This document shows, piece after piece, positions 24,503 through 34,344 of a DNA stretch of 64,000 nt. This DNA is from Bradyrhizobium sp. AZCC 1721. GTDB taxonomy: Bacteria > Pseudomonadota > Alphaproteobacteria > Rhizobiales > Xanthobacteraceae. The position numbers and the translations under genes were made by a program. The stretch spans positions 6,811,001-6,875,000 of the forward strand of contig NZ_JAZHSB010000001.1 in NCBI RefSeq assembly GCF_036924715.1. Reading direction: 5' to 3'. How positions within the stretch are numbered: position 1 is the stretch's first letter; each line of letters starts with the position of its first letter. Below the pieces are notes generated by a model, which was not told where the DNA came from, made no database searches, and saw nothing but the letters and a program-made list of their open reading frames with translations.

Positions 24503-26961
24503 AACGCGCGCTGTGGACGCTGGCCGTGCTGCTGAGCCACTGGCGGCGGCACCCGATGCAGTTGGCGACCCTGCTGATCGGGTTGATCTCGGCGACCGCG
24601 CTGTGGAGCGGCGTGCAGGCGCTCAATCAGCAGGCGCGCACATCCTATGATCGCGCCGCCGCTACGTTTGGCGGCACGCGCACCGCCATGCTGGTCGCCC
24701 GCAACGGCGTAACTTTTCCGCAAGAACTTTTTGTCGAGTTGCGCCGCGCCGGCTGGCCGGTCTCGCCGATGCTCGAAGGCCGCATCCAGATCGAGGGACG
24801 GTCGTTGCGGCTGCTCGGCATCGAACCCGTTACGCTGCCCGCTGAAGTCGGCAACGCGCCGACGATCGGCAAAGCCGGCCTGCAATCCTTCATGACGCCG
24901 CCGGGCGAGATCCTGGTGGCGCCGGAAACGCTTTCCGACCTCAAGCTCGCGGAGGGCGCGCGTCCACGAGGCGATGGCGGCGCACCGCTGCCGCCGCTTC
25001 GCGTGCAGCCAAACCTGGTGCCCGGCGTGCTGGTCGTCGACATCGGCATTGCGCAGAACCTCCTGAAAATGCCGGACCAGCTTTCGCGGCTCCTGATCGG
25101 CAAGGCGACCGGGAGGCACGCGCCGCTTGAAAGCGTTGCCGGCGACAAGCTTCGGCTGGTCGCAGCCGATGCGGAGACCGATCTCGAACGTCTCACCGAC
25201 AGTTTTCACCTGAACCTGACCGCGTTCGGGCTGCTGTCGTTCTTTGTCGGCCTGTTCATCGTCAATTCGGCGATCGGGCTCGCCTTCGAGCAGCGGTTGC
25301 CGACCTTGCGCACCTTGCGCGCCTGCGGCGTCTCGGCGCGGATGCTGAACGCCGTGCTGGTGCTTGAACTGGTGGCGCTGGCACTGGCCGCGGGGCTGAT
25401 TGGACTCGTGTGCGGTTACTTCATCGCCGGCGCGCTACTGCCTGACGTCGCCGCATCGCTGCGCGGGCTCTATGGCGCGCAGATTCCGGGACATCTCACG
25501 CTCAAGCCGCAATGGTGGATCGCGGGCATCGCCATCAGCATCTTGGGCGCGCTCGCAGCGGCCGCTGCCAGTCTCACCAAGGCGCTGCGGCTGCCGTTGC
25601 TCGCCACCGCCCAGCCCTTCGCCTGGCAACAGGCGCAGCGGCGCTGGCTCATTTACCAGAGCGCGCTGGCGCTCGTCGCGTTCGCAGCGGCCGGCGGCTT
25701 TTTGTGGTTTGGCGATTCCCTGATTTCTGGCTTTGCCGTGCTCGCTGCAATAATGCTCGGCGCAGCGCTGATCCTGCCGATGTTTCTGGAAATCGTGCTG
25801 TCGCTTGGCCAGCGCTATGCACGAGCCCCGCTCGGAATCTGGTTCTGGGCCGACAGCCGCCAGCAATTGTCGGGATTGTCGCTCGCCCTGATGGCGCTGT
25901 TGCTCGCATTGGCGGTGAATGTCGGCGTCTCCACCATGGTCGAGAGTTTTTCCCGCACGTTTCTGGTCTGGTTGGACGGGCGGCTGGCCGCAGAAATTTA
26001 TGTCAACGCCGCCAACGACGCGCAGGCACACGAGATCAAGGCGTGGCTTCGCGAACGCCCCGAGGTCGAGGCGATCCTGCCCGGCGGCCGTGCCGATACG
26101 CAATTGGCGGGCGGGCCGATCGAGGTGCTGGGCCTGTCCGATCACGCCACCTATCGCGACAACTGGCCGCTGCTGCAATCGGCTGAGGATGCCTGGGTCA
26201 AGCTTCGCCCTGGCGATGCGGCCCTTGTCAGCGAACAACTGGCGCGACGGCTGCATCTCTCCCTTGGCGACCGCATCGACGTGCCCGCGTCAGGCGGAAA
26301 CTGGACGCTCAACGTGGTCGGCATCTATGCCGATTATGGCAACCCCAAGGGCCAGATCGCGGTGAACTTCGCCGCGCTGACGCGGCGCTTTCCGGAAATC
26401 CCGCTGACGCGCATGGGACTGCGGGTCGCCTCGCCAAAGATCCCGGCGCTGATCTCGGCGCTGCAGGAAAAGTTCGGCCTCGACGATCGCAATGTCGCCG
26501 ACCAGGCGACGATGAAGGCGGAATCGACGCGGATCTTCAACCGCACTTTCGCGGTCACGGCGGCGCTGAACGCCTTCACGCTCGGCGTCGCCGGCGTGGC
26601 GCTGTTGACGAGCCTCTTGACGCTTGCCAATTCCCGCCTGCCGCAACTGGCCCCGTTGTGGGCGATCGGCGTCACGCGGCGGCGGCTCGCGGCCATCGAG
26701 CTGTTGAAGACGACCTCGGTGGCGTTGATCACCACCATCTTTGCGCTTCCGCTGGGTTTGCTGGTCGCGTGGTGCCTGCTCGCGATCGTCAACGTCAAGG
26801 CGTTCGGTTGGCGGTTGCCGTTTCATGTCTTTCCGCTGCAATTGCTGTGGCTCACCGGCGTCGCGATGGCGGCAGCGGTTGCGGCTTCCGCGCTCCCCGT
26901 CATCAGGCTGGCGCGCATGCAGCCGACCAGCCTGATCAGGATCTTTGCCAATGAACGGTAG
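24499..26961 (+). CDS. FtsX-family ABC permease, large fused form
   Basis: This 820-residue protein starts with GTG at 24499, overlapping the ATPase gene. An N-terminal helix (residues about 14-36) is followed by a large extracytoplasmic domain. A helix set then follows (LLSFFVGLFIVNSAIGLAF near 245, further helices to about 440). A second copy begins with LALMALLLALAVNVGVSTMVE, has another extracytoplasmic domain, and ends with three more helices. Two FtsX units in one chain replace the two separate permeases (AttF, AttG) seen elsewhere. Such exporters usually move lipoproteins, lipids or peptides rather than importing. Confidence 0.85.
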   Translation: MKRALWTLAVLLSHWRRHPMQLATLLIGLISATALWSGVQALNQQARTSYDRAAATFGGTRTAMLVARNGVTFPQELFVELRRAGWPVSPMLEGRIQIEGRSLRLLGIEPVTLPAEVGNAPTIGKAGLQSFMTPPGEILVAPETLSDLKLAEGARPRGDGGAPLPPLRVQPNLVPGVLVVDIGIAQNLLKMPDQLSRLLIGKATGRHAPLESVAGDKLRLVAADAETDLERLTDSFHLNLTAFGLLSFFVGLFIVNSAIGLAFEQRLPTLRTLRACGVSARMLNAVLVLELVALALAAGLIGLVCGYFIAGALLPDVAASLRGLYGAQIPGHLTLKPQWWIAGIAISILGALAAAAASLTKALRLPLLATAQPFAWQQAQRRWLIYQSALALVAFAAAGGFLWFGDSLISGFAVLAAIMLGAALILPMFLEIVLSLGQRYARAPLGIWFWADSRQQLSGLSLALMALLLALAVNVGVSTMVESFSRTFLVWLDGRLAAEIYVNAANDAQAHEIKAWLRERPEVEAILPGGRADTQLAGGPIEVLGLSDHATYRDNWPLLQSAEDAWVKLRPGDAALVSEQLARRLHLSLGDRIDVPASGGNWTLNVVGIYADYGNPKGQIAVNFAALTRRFPEIPLTRMGLRVASPKIPALISALQEKFGLDDRNVADQATMKAESTRIFNRTFAVTAALNAFTLGVAGVALLTSLLTLANSRLPQLAPLWAIGVTRRRLAAIELLKTTSVALITTIFALPLGLLVAWCLLAIVNVKAFGWRLPFHVFPLQLLWLTGVAMAAAVAASALPVIRLARMQPTSLIRIFANER

Positions 26962-28036
26962 CGACCTCATTACCCGCCGCTGCTTCATTGGCGGTACACT
27001 CTTGGCCGGATTCGGCGGCGAGGCACTCGCGCAGGGCTTTGCCGGGCTTGGCGATAGCGCGGATGGATTTGCGCCGGTCGTGCCGGGCAGGACATTTGGT
27101 TTTCCTGCCGACCACGGCCCACATCCGGAATTCCGCATCGAGTGGTGGTATGTGACGGCCAATCTCAGCGATGTCAGCGGAGCAGCCTACGGCGCCCAAT
27201 GGACGCTGTTTCGCCAAGCGATCGCGCCGGGCGGACCGCGAGAGGGCTGGGCCAACCAGCAGATTTGGATGGGCCATGCCGCCGTCACCCGCGAAGATAC
27301 TCATCGCTTCAGCCAGACGTTCGCGCGCGGCGGTGTCGGCCAGGCCGGCGTCGAGGCCAACCCGGTTCACGCCTGGATCGATGCCTGGGAGATGCGCGCC
27401 CTCGATTCCGTGAATGACGACAATATCGCACCGCTGGAACTGAAAGCATCGGGCGCCGACTTCAGCTACACGCTGCGGCTTGACGCGGATCGGCCGCTGG
27501 TGCTGCAGGGCGAAGGCGGCTACAGCCGCAAATCGCTGCGCGAACAGGCCTCCTATTACTACAGCCAGCCGCATTTTGCGACGACGGGCATCCTCACCAT
27601 TGACGACAGGCCCATCGACGTCACCGGCATGGCCTGGCTCGATCGCGAGTGGAGCAGCCAGCCGCTGGCCGCGGATCAAAGCGGATGGGATTGGCTCTCG
27701 CTGCATTTCAACGCCGGCGACAAATTGATGCTGTACCGGATGCGCCAGACCGACGGCCAGCATTATGGCTCGGGCAAATGGATCGCGCCCGACGGCACGG
27801 CCGAGCAACTCGCCTCCGCGGATATCGCCATGACGCCGCTCGCGTTCACCGAGATTGGGGCGCGAAAAATTCCGACCACATGGCGCATCGAGGTTCCGAG
27901 CAAGGCGCTCAGAATCGAGTGCACGCCGCTCAATCCCCGGAGTTGGATGGGCACGAGCTTTCCCTATTGGGAAGGCCCGATTCGCTTCGCAGGCAGCCAC
28001 ACGGGGGTGGGCTATCTGGAAATGACGGGCTATTAA
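26951..28036 (+). CDS. AttH/CrtC-family lipocalin-like protein (hydratase or transporter partner)
   Basis: ATG 26951 lies inside the permease gene, giving an 11-base overlap; a TTG at 26945 is also in frame. The 361-residue product has a twin-arginine-like leader (TRRCFIGGTLLAGFGGEALAQ) and the family block HPEFRIEWWYVTANL. QASYYYSQPHFATTG and GMAWLDREWSSQPL lie in the second lipocalin-like barrel, and YLEMTGY stands at the very end. These are hallmarks of the AttH/carotenoid 1,2-hydratase superfamily. No carotenoid genes are near. With the ABC exporter upstream, an AttH-like role at the cell envelope is more likely than carotenoid hydration. Confidence 0.85.
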   Translation: MNGSDLITRRCFIGGTLLAGFGGEALAQGFAGLGDSADGFAPVVPGRTFGFPADHGPHPEFRIEWWYVTANLSDVSGAAYGAQWTLFRQAIAPGGPREGWANQQIWMGHAAVTREDTHRFSQTFARGGVGQAGVEANPVHAWIDAWEMRALDSVNDDNIAPLELKASGADFSYTLRLDADRPLVLQGEGGYSRKSLREQASYYYSQPHFATTGILTIDDRPIDVTGMAWLDREWSSQPLAADQSGWDWLSLHFNAGDKLMLYRMRQTDGQHYGSGKWIAPDGTAEQLASADIAMTPLAFTEIGARKIPTTWRIEVPSKALRIECTPLNPRSWMGTSFPYWEGPIRFAGSHTGVGYLEMTGY

Positions 28037-28066
28037 GCCCGCGCACGAAACAGGGGAGTTTCAGCG

Positions 28067-28459
28067 ATGTATCATCTCACCGCGCTCGTCAGCTTGCTGG
28101 CGATCCTGGTCTACTTCTATTCGTCCGTTCGTGTGGCACAGGCGCGCGGCAAATTCGGCGTCAAGCTGCCGGCGATTTCGGGCAATCCCGATTTCGAGCG
28201 CGTGTTTCGCGCGCAGATGAACACGCTGGAATGGCTGCCGATCTTTTTGCCGGCGCTATGGCTGTTCGCGATCTATATCAGCGACGGCATTGCCGCTGCG
28301 CTGGGGCTGGTCTGGGTGATAGGCCGCATTTTCTATATATTTGGCTACGCGAAGTCGGTCCCACAGCGCAGCCCCGGCTTTGCGACTCAGGCGCTGGCTA
28401 CGATCGCGCTGTGGGTCGGCGCATTCGGCGCCATCGTGTGGCGGTTGGTGCAGGGGTGA
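28067..28459 (+). CDS. MAPEG-family membrane protein
   Basis: This 130-residue protein has four hydrophobic helices. It carries GNPDFERVFRAQMNTLEWLPIFLPALWLF, the MAPEG signature of an E-R-x-x-R/Q-A-x-x-N-x-x-E pattern, and RIFYIFGYAKSVPQRSPGF. The superfamily holds membrane glutathione transferases and leukotriene-synthase-like enzymes. It follows the AttH-like gene by 30 bases on the same strand, so it may be part of that transcription unit. The enzymatic role is unproven. Confidence 0.85.
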   Translation: MYHLTALVSLLAILVYFYSSVRVAQARGKFGVKLPAISGNPDFERVFRAQMNTLEWLPIFLPALWLFAIYISDGIAAALGLVWVIGRIFYIFGYAKSVPQRSPGFATQALATIALWVGAFGAIVWRLVQG

Positions 28460-28480
28460 CGGACACGCTTCTCTCTCCCA

Positions 28481-28615
28481 CGTCGTCCCGGGCAAGCGCA
28501 GCGCGACCCGGGACCCATAACCACCGATGGCAATTGTTGCGCGACGCTGGGGCCATCGCCCGGCGCAACCAACAACCGCCTGTGGTTATGGGTCCCTGCG
28601 TTCGCAGGGACGACA
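28481..28615. repeat. Repeat family A block 3
   Basis: A variant hairpin (GTCCCGGGCAAGC...GACCCGGGAC, 28485-28514) is followed by ACCCATAACCACCG and a standard palindromic core at 28592-28611. The block sits between the converging MAPEG and binding-protein genes, only 11 bases from the latter's stop. It may serve as terminator for both. Confidence 0.85.
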
Positions 28616-28622
28616 AAAAAGC

Positions 28623-29816
28623 TTACTTCACCAGCGGGCAGCCGGAATCCTTCGCCGCCGGGAACGCCTTGTCGCCCGGCACCACGGCGAGCTGCTTGTA
28701 GTAATCCCACGGCTTCTTCGATTCAGATGGCTTCTTGACCTCGAACAGATAGAGGTCGTGCACCATGCGGCCGTTTTCCAGCACCTTGCCGCCTTGCGCA
28801 AAATCGTCGTCGACCGGGAGCTCCTTCAACTTCTTCGCCACCGCCTCGGTGTCCTTGGTGCCCGCCGCTTTTACCGCCTTCAGATATTGCAGCGTCGCCG
28901 AATAGGTGCCGGCCTGGATCATGTTCGGCATGCGGCCGGTGCGCTTGAAGAAGCGTTCGGCGAGATTGCGGCTCTTGGCGTCTCGGTCCCAGTAGTAGCC
29001 TTCGGTCAGCACCAGGCCCTGGGCGGCGTCGAGGCCGAGGCCGTGCACTTCGGCAAGCGTCAGCAACAGGCCGGCGAGCTTCTGGCCGCTCTTGACGATG
29101 CCGAATTCCGCCGCCTGCTTGATCGAGTTGGTGGTGTCGAGGCCGGCATTGGCGAGACCGATGATCTTGGCTTTCGAACTCTGCGCCTGCAGCAGGAAGG
29201 AAGAGAAGTCCGACGAGTTCAGGGGAATGCGGACTGCGCCGAGCACCTTGCCGCCCTTCGCCCTGACGAAATCGCCGGTGTCTTTTTCCAACGCATGGCC
29301 GAAGGCGTAGTCGGCGGTCATGAAGAACCAGGTATCGCCGCCGGATTCCACCAGCGCACCGCCGGTGCCGTAGGCGAGCGCGTGCGTATCGTACGCCCAA
29401 TGGAATCCATACGGCTGGCAGGAATCGCCGGTGAGGCGCGAAGTCGCAGCACCCACGACGATGTCGATCTTCTTCTTCTCCTTAGAAAGCTCGTGAATCG
29501 CGAGCGCGACGGAGGAGGTCGTCAGCTCCGTGATCATGTCGACGCCCTCGACCTCGTACCAGCGCCGCGCGATCGCGGTGGCGAGATCCGGTTTGTTTTG
29601 ATGGTCGGCGGAGACGATTTCGATCTTGTGGCCGAGCACCTCGCCGCCAAAATCCTCGATCGCCATCTTGGCCGCTTCGAACGACCACTTGCCGCCGTAA
29701 TCGGCGTAGACCCCGGACTGGTCGTTCAAAATGCCGATCTTGACGCCCTGCGCCGATGCCGGCGCGGCGAGCAAAAGACCAACTGCCGCAACGGCGGCCA
29801 ACAATCCCGACTTCAT
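28623..29816 (-). CDS. Branched-chain-type ABC transporter substrate-binding protein
   Basis: This 397-residue protein has a signal peptide ending near residue 22 (APASA/Q). Its mature start, VKIGILNDQSGVYADYGG, is that of LivK/Peripla_BP_6 proteins, with TWFFMTADYAFGHALEKDT at the hinge and VHDLYLFEVKKPSESKKPWDY near the end. It binds an amino acid, amide or aromatic acid in the periplasm. No permease or ATPase genes are adjacent, so it is an orphan relying on a transporter encoded elsewhere. GGAGAAAAG precedes the start. Confidence 0.9.
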   Translation of the reverse strand: MKSGLLAAVAAVGLLLAAPASAQGVKIGILNDQSGVYADYGGKWSFEAAKMAIEDFGGEVLGHKIEIVSADHQNKPDLATAIARRWYEVEGVDMITELTTSSVALAIHELSKEKKKIDIVVGAATSRLTGDSCQPYGFHWAYDTHALAYGTGGALVESGGDTWFFMTADYAFGHALEKDTGDFVRAKGGKVLGAVRIPLNSSDFSSFLLQAQSSKAKIIGLANAGLDTTNSIKQAAEFGIVKSGQKLAGLLLTLAEVHGLGLDAAQGLVLTEGYYWDRDAKSRNLAERFFKRTGRMPNMIQAGTYSATLQYLKAVKAAGTKDTEAVAKKLKELPVDDDFAQGGKVLENGRMVHDLYLFEVKKPSESKKPWDYYKQLAVVPGDKAFPAAKDSGCPLVK

Positions 29817-29962
29817 TCTTTTCTCCAGGAATTTTTTGTCAAAGGAACCTCGCGACTTTATTCAATAACCCCGCGAGTGCCCATCCATTTCAGATCAGCC
29901 AAAAGTATTGGGGAACTTTGATCGAAACTGCGTCGTCATTGCGGGGCGCGACGAGCGCGAAT

Positions 29963-32900
29963 TCACACCGCCGCCCGCTTCTTGCCCCTGCCCTCGGCGA
30001 GGTTGCGCACGATGACGTAGAAGATCGGCGTGAATACCAGGCCGAACAGCGTGACGCCGATCATGCCGAAGAACACGGCGACGCCCACCGCCTGCCGCAT
30101 CTCCGAGCCCGAGCCCGACGAGATCACCAGCGGCAACACGCCGAGGATGAAGGCAAACGATGTCATCAGGATCGGCCGCAACCGCAGCCGGCAGGCTTCG
30201 ATCACGGCGTCCAGGCGCGCCTTTCCTTCGAGTTCGATATCGCGCGCGAACTCGACGATGAGAATGGCGTTCTTGGCCGCCAGCCCCACCAGCACCACGA
30301 AACCGATCTGGGTCAGGATGTTGACGTCCTGCCCCATGATCCGCACACCGACGGTGGCAGCGAGCAGGCACATCGGCACGATCAGGATGACCGCGAACGG
30401 CAGGCTCCACGAGCCATATTGCGCCGCCAGTACCAGATACACGAACAGCACGCAGATCGGGAATACGTAGAGGCCCGCGCTACCGCCGGTAACCTGCTGG
30501 TAGGACAGATCGGTCCATTCGAAAGAAAAGCCGCTCGGCAGCGTTTCTTCGGCCAGCTTCTTCACGGTCTCGATCGCGGTCGCCGAGCTGGTCCCCGGCA
30601 ACGTGTCGCCCTGCAGCTCGGACGCCGGATAGAGATTGTAGCGCGCGACGCGGTCGGGTCCGGAGATGTCGCTGAAACTCACAACGCTGCCGAGCATCAC
30701 CATGTCGCCGGCGGCGTTGCGGGTGCGCAGGCGTGCGAGATCGGACGTCTCCTTCCGGAACGGCAGATCGGCCTGCGCCGTGACGCGGTAGGTGCGGCCG
30801 AACAGGTTGAAGTCGTTGACATAGGACGAGCCGAAATAGGTCTGGATCGTATCGTTGATGTTCGCAATCGGCACGCCGAGCTTCTGCGCCTTGACGCGGT
30901 CGATGTCGACGAACAGTTGCGGCGTGTTGGCGGCAAACGGCGAGAACACCTGGGTCAGGCCGGGCGCCTTGCGCGCGGCGCCGACCAGTTCGTCGGTTGC
31001 GGCCGCGAGCATTTCCGAGCCGCGGCCCTGACGGTCCTGGATGCGCATCGTGAAGCCGCCGCCGGTGCCGATGCCGGGCACCGCCGGCGGCGGGATGACG
31101 ATGATGAAGGCACCCTGGATGCTCGCCAGCCGCGTGCGCAGATTGTTGGCGATCGCGCCTGCGGAAAGCCCCTTCTTGTGGCGCTCTGCCGGATCTTCGA
31201 ACACGGGGAATAGCGCGGCGGCATTGCCCGCCTGCGTCCGCGTTGCGCCCGAGAAGCCGGCAAATGCCGCGACACGAATGATGCCCGGCGTATCCAGCGC
31301 AATCCGCTCGATCTCGCGGACCACTTCGGTCGTTCGCGCCAGCGAGGCCGCACCCGGCAATTGCACGGAAACGATCACGTAGCCACGGTCCTGCGCCGGA
31401 ATGAAACCTTGCGGCGTCGTCATCAACAGCCATCCGGCGCTGCCGATCAGCGCCGCATAGAGCACCAGCATCACTACCGCGTGCCGGATCACGAAATCGG
31501 CGGTGCTGGCATAGCCATGTGCCAACCGGTCGAAGCCGCGATTGAACACGCCGGTAAAGGCGCCCCAACCGCGGGCGATGAAATTCCAGCGTGCCGCCGG
31601 CCTCTTGTCCTCATGCGGCTGCAGGATCAACGAGGCCAGCGCCGGCGACAGCGTCAGCGAACAGAAGCAGGAAATCGCGGTCGCGACCGCAATGGTGACG
31701 GCGAACTGCTGGAAGAACTGCCCGGAGATGCCGCCGAGGAAGGCGGTCGGCACGAACACAGCGCACAGAACCAGCGCGATCGACACCAGCGCGCTGCCAA
31801 CCTCCTGCATGGTGCGGAGCGCGGCGTCGCGCCGGCTCATGCCATGTTCGAGGTGGCGCTCGACGTTTTCGACCACCACGATCGCGTCGTCGACCACGAT
31901 GCCGACCGCCAGCACAAGGCCGAACAGCGTCAGATTGTTGATCGAGAACCCGAGCGCCGCCATCACCGCGAAGGTGCCGACCAGCGAGACCGGAATCGCG
32001 ATGATCGGGATGATCGCCGGCCGCCAGCCTTGCAAAAATACCAACACCACGATCACGACCAGCGCCATCGCCTCGTAGATCGTCTTGATCAGCTCGCTGA
32101 CGGACTGCGCGATGAATTCGGTCGGGTTGTAGCCGATGTTGTAGTCGAGCCCCTTCGGGAAGCTCGCCTTCAGTTTCTCCATCGTCTTGGAAATATTCTC
32201 GGCGGTCGCCAGCGCATTCGAGCCCGGCCGCTGCGTCACCAGCATGGCGACAGCGGATTTGCGCAGCAGAAAACTGTTGGTCGAATAGGCCAAAGCACCG
32301 AGTTCGATCCGCGCAACATCGCGCAGCTTGACCGTGCGCCCGTCGGCGCCGGCCTTGACCACGATCTCCTCGAATTGTTTCGGGTCTTTCAGACGGCCGG
32401 TAAAGGTGAGATTCGGCGAAAAGGCGCGGTCGCCGATCGGCGGCTCCGCAATCTGGCCGCCCGCGATCTGCACGTTTTGCGAGCGGATCGCCGCCACCAC
32501 TTCGCCCGCGGTCAGGCCGAGCGTAGAGATCTTGTCGGGGTCGAGCCACAGCCGCATCGAATAGTCGCGCGCGCCGAAGATCTGAATGTCGCCGACGCCG
32601 TCGAGCCGCAGCAACTCGTCCCGGACCTGCAGCAGCGCGTAGTTGGAGATGTAGAGCTGGTCGAACGTATCATCCGGCGACAGCATGAACACGACCATCA
32701 GGATGTCGGGGCTGTTCTTGCGGGTGATGACGCCGTTGCGCTGCACCTCTTCGGGCAGCCGCGGCTGCGCGATCGCGACGCGGTTCTGCACCAGCACCTG
32801 GGCCTTGTCGAGATCGGTGCCGAGCTTGAAGGTGACCGTGATCGTCAACTGCCCGTTCGAGGTGGCCTGGCTGTAGAGATACAGCATGTCCTCGACGCCG

Positions 32901-33115
32901 TTGATCTCCTGCTCGATCGGAGCGGCGACGGTGTCGGACACGGTTTGCGCAGAGGCGCCGGGATATTGCGTAGTGACCGTCACCGTCGGCGGCACCACCT
33001 GCGGATATTCGGAGACCGGCAGCGTGGTGTAGGCGATCGCGCCGACGATCAGAAGCACGATCGACAACACCATCGCCAGGATGGGCTGGTTGATGGAGAG
33101 GCGGCCGAGATTCAT
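29963..33115 (-). CDS. RND multidrug efflux pump, inner-membrane transporter (HAE1/AcrB-MexB type)
   Basis: This 1050-residue protein has 12 helices and two large periplasmic loops. It starts FINQPILAMVLSI-like (SINQPILAMVLSIVLLIVG) and carries the helix 4 proton-relay pair in AVGIVVDDAIVVVENVERH, plus the second-half VLVGLAAKNAILIVEFA. Length and motifs match tripartite drug/solvent exporters. Its start overlaps the stop of the fusion-protein gene by four bases. No outer-membrane channel gene is in the pair, so a TolC-like partner must be supplied from elsewhere. Confidence 0.95.
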   Translation of the reverse strand: MNLGRLSINQPILAMVLSIVLLIVGAIAYTTLPVSEYPQVVPPTVTVTTQYPGASAQTVSDTVAAPIEQEINGVEDMLYLYSQATSNGQLTITVTFKLGTDLDKAQVLVQNRVAIAQPRLPEEVQRNGVITRKNSPDILMVVFMLSPDDTFDQLYISNYALLQVRDELLRLDGVGDIQIFGARDYSMRLWLDPDKISTLGLTAGEVVAAIRSQNVQIAGGQIAEPPIGDRAFSPNLTFTGRLKDPKQFEEIVVKAGADGRTVKLRDVARIELGALAYSTNSFLLRKSAVAMLVTQRPGSNALATAENISKTMEKLKASFPKGLDYNIGYNPTEFIAQSVSELIKTIYEAMALVVIVVLVFLQGWRPAIIPIIAIPVSLVGTFAVMAALGFSINNLTLFGLVLAVGIVVDDAIVVVENVERHLEHGMSRRDAALRTMQEVGSALVSIALVLCAVFVPTAFLGGISGQFFQQFAVTIAVATAISCFCSLTLSPALASLILQPHEDKRPAARWNFIARGWGAFTGVFNRGFDRLAHGYASTADFVIRHAVVMLVLYAALIGSAGWLLMTTPQGFIPAQDRGYVIVSVQLPGAASLARTTEVVREIERIALDTPGIIRVAAFAGFSGATRTQAGNAAALFPVFEDPAERHKKGLSAGAIANNLRTRLASIQGAFIIVIPPPAVPGIGTGGGFTMRIQDRQGRGSEMLAAATDELVGAARKAPGLTQVFSPFAANTPQLFVDIDRVKAQKLGVPIANINDTIQTYFGSSYVNDFNLFGRTYRVTAQADLPFRKETSDLARLRTRNAAGDMVMLGSVVSFSDISGPDRVARYNLYPASELQGDTLPGTSSATAIETVKKLAEETLPSGFSFEWTDLSYQQVTGGSAGLYVFPICVLFVYLVLAAQYGSWSLPFAVILIVPMCLLAATVGVRIMGQDVNILTQIGFVVLVGLAAKNAILIVEFARDIELEGKARLDAVIEACRLRLRPILMTSFAFILGVLPLVISSGSGSEMRQAVGVAVFFGMIGVTLFGLVFTPIFYVIVRNLAEGRGKKRAAV

Positions 33116-34323
33116 GTCTTGGCACCGGCCGGCTTGATCTCACCCGGCTGCGGGCTGACCTTTGCCCCCACCCGTGCCCGTTGCAGGCCGTCGATAATGA
33201 CGCGGTCTTCCGGCTTCAGGCCCTCACGGATCACGCGCAGGCCTTCATCGAGCGGTCCGAGCGTCACCGGCTTCGCCTCGACCGTATTGTCGTCCTTGAC
33301 GACAAAAACGATCTTGCGCGACTGGTCGGTCGCAACTGCCGTGTCCGGCAGCAGCAGCGCCTCATAAGGCCCGCTGCCGACGATCCGGACGCGGCCGAAC
33401 TGTCCCGGCAGGATCGAGAGATCCTTGTTCGGGATCACGGCGCGGCTGCGCAGCGTACCCGTCGAGACGTCCAGGCGATTGTCGAGGAAATCCATCTTGC
33501 CCTCATGCGAGGGCTTGGTTTCGCCGGTCAGCGTCACCTGGACCGGGTTCGGCGTGTCGCGCGAACTCGGCCGCCTGCCTTCGAACCAGAGCCGGCTGTT
33601 TCGCAAGTAAGTCGCCTCGTCGACATCGAAATAGATGTAGATCGGGTCGAGCGAGACGATCGAGGTGAGCAGCGTGGCGCCGCCCTCGGAGCCCTGCACG
33701 AGATTGCCTGGCGTCACGAGATGGCGGCTGACGCGGCCGGTGATCGGCGCCATCACGTGGGTGAATTCGATGTTGAGCTTGGCGGCCTTGAGCGCGCCTT
33801 CGGCCTGCATCTCCGCGGCGCGCGCCGCCTGCAGGGTCTGGCGGCGCTGGTCCACGACGGAATCGGACACCGCCTGGGTTTGATTTAATGTCAGCGCGCG
33901 GTCGAGTTCGCGTCTGGCGAGTTCCGCTCTCGCGCGCGCATCGGACAACTGCCCATCGGCCTGTTCGGCGACCGCCTCGAACGGACGCGCGTCGATCACG
34001 TACAGCAGATCACCTGAGCGCACGATCGCGCCGTCGCGGAATTCGACGCTGGTCACGAACCCGCCGACGCGGGCGCGAACCTGGACCTCCTGGATGGCCT
34101 CGAAGCGGCCGGTGAATTCGTCCCAATCGGTGACGGTGCGTTTCACCGGCTGCGAGACCGTGACCGATGGCGCCGCGGCGGCTGGCTGTTGCGGCGGCTT
34201 GTCGCCACAGGCGGACAGCGCAAGCGCGAGCAATGGGGGCAACCATTTGAGACCGCGAAGTGAGTGACCATCACGGCTTGCCGCAGCCGGGCGTCTCAAT
34301 GGCTCAGTCGTGCTCAATCCCAT
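33112..34323 (-). CDS. RND efflux periplasmic adaptor (membrane fusion) lipoprotein
   Basis: The product is about 403 residues from ATG 34323; ATG 34344 gives seven more. A hydrophobic segment ends in a lipobox (ALALSAC/G), so it is anchored in the inner membrane. The family pattern follows: VQVRARVGGFVTSVEFRDGAIVRSGDLLYVID, a coiled-coil hairpin rich in Ala/Arg, LNIEFTHVMAPITGRVSRHLVTPGNLV and LLLPDTAVATDQ. It bridges the pump to an outer-membrane channel. It is translationally coupled to the pump gene. The long polar stretch before the hydrophobic core leaves the start uncertain. Confidence 0.9.
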   Translation of the reverse strand: MGLSTTEPLRRPAAASRDGHSLRGLKWLPPLLALALSACGDKPPQQPAAAAPSVTVSQPVKRTVTDWDEFTGRFEAIQEVQVRARVGGFVTSVEFRDGAIVRSGDLLYVIDARPFEAVAEQADGQLSDARARAELARRELDRALTLNQTQAVSDSVVDQRRQTLQAARAAEMQAEGALKAAKLNIEFTHVMAPITGRVSRHLVTPGNLVQGSEGGATLLTSIVSLDPIYIYFDVDEATYLRNSRLWFEGRRPSSRDTPNPVQVTLTGETKPSHEGKMDFLDNRLDVSTGTLRSRAVIPNKDLSILPGQFGRVRIVGSGPYEALLLPDTAVATDQSRKIVFVVKDDNTVEAKPVTLGPLDEGLRVIREGLKPEDRVIIDGLQRARVGAKVSPQPGEIKPAGAKT

Positions 34324-34344
34324 CTCCCCCTGCATTCTCAACAT

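Noticed and set aside
26951..28036. Carotenoid 1,2-hydratase (crtC)
   Set aside because: The fold family fits, but no carotenoid genes are present and the gene overlaps an ABC exporter, so an AttH-like role is preferred.
31361..33367. 668-codon open frame antisense to the RND pump gene
   Set aside because: A GC-rich shadow frame: histidine/arginine/aspartate-rich composition with no membrane or domain pattern, fully covered by a clear AcrB-type gene.
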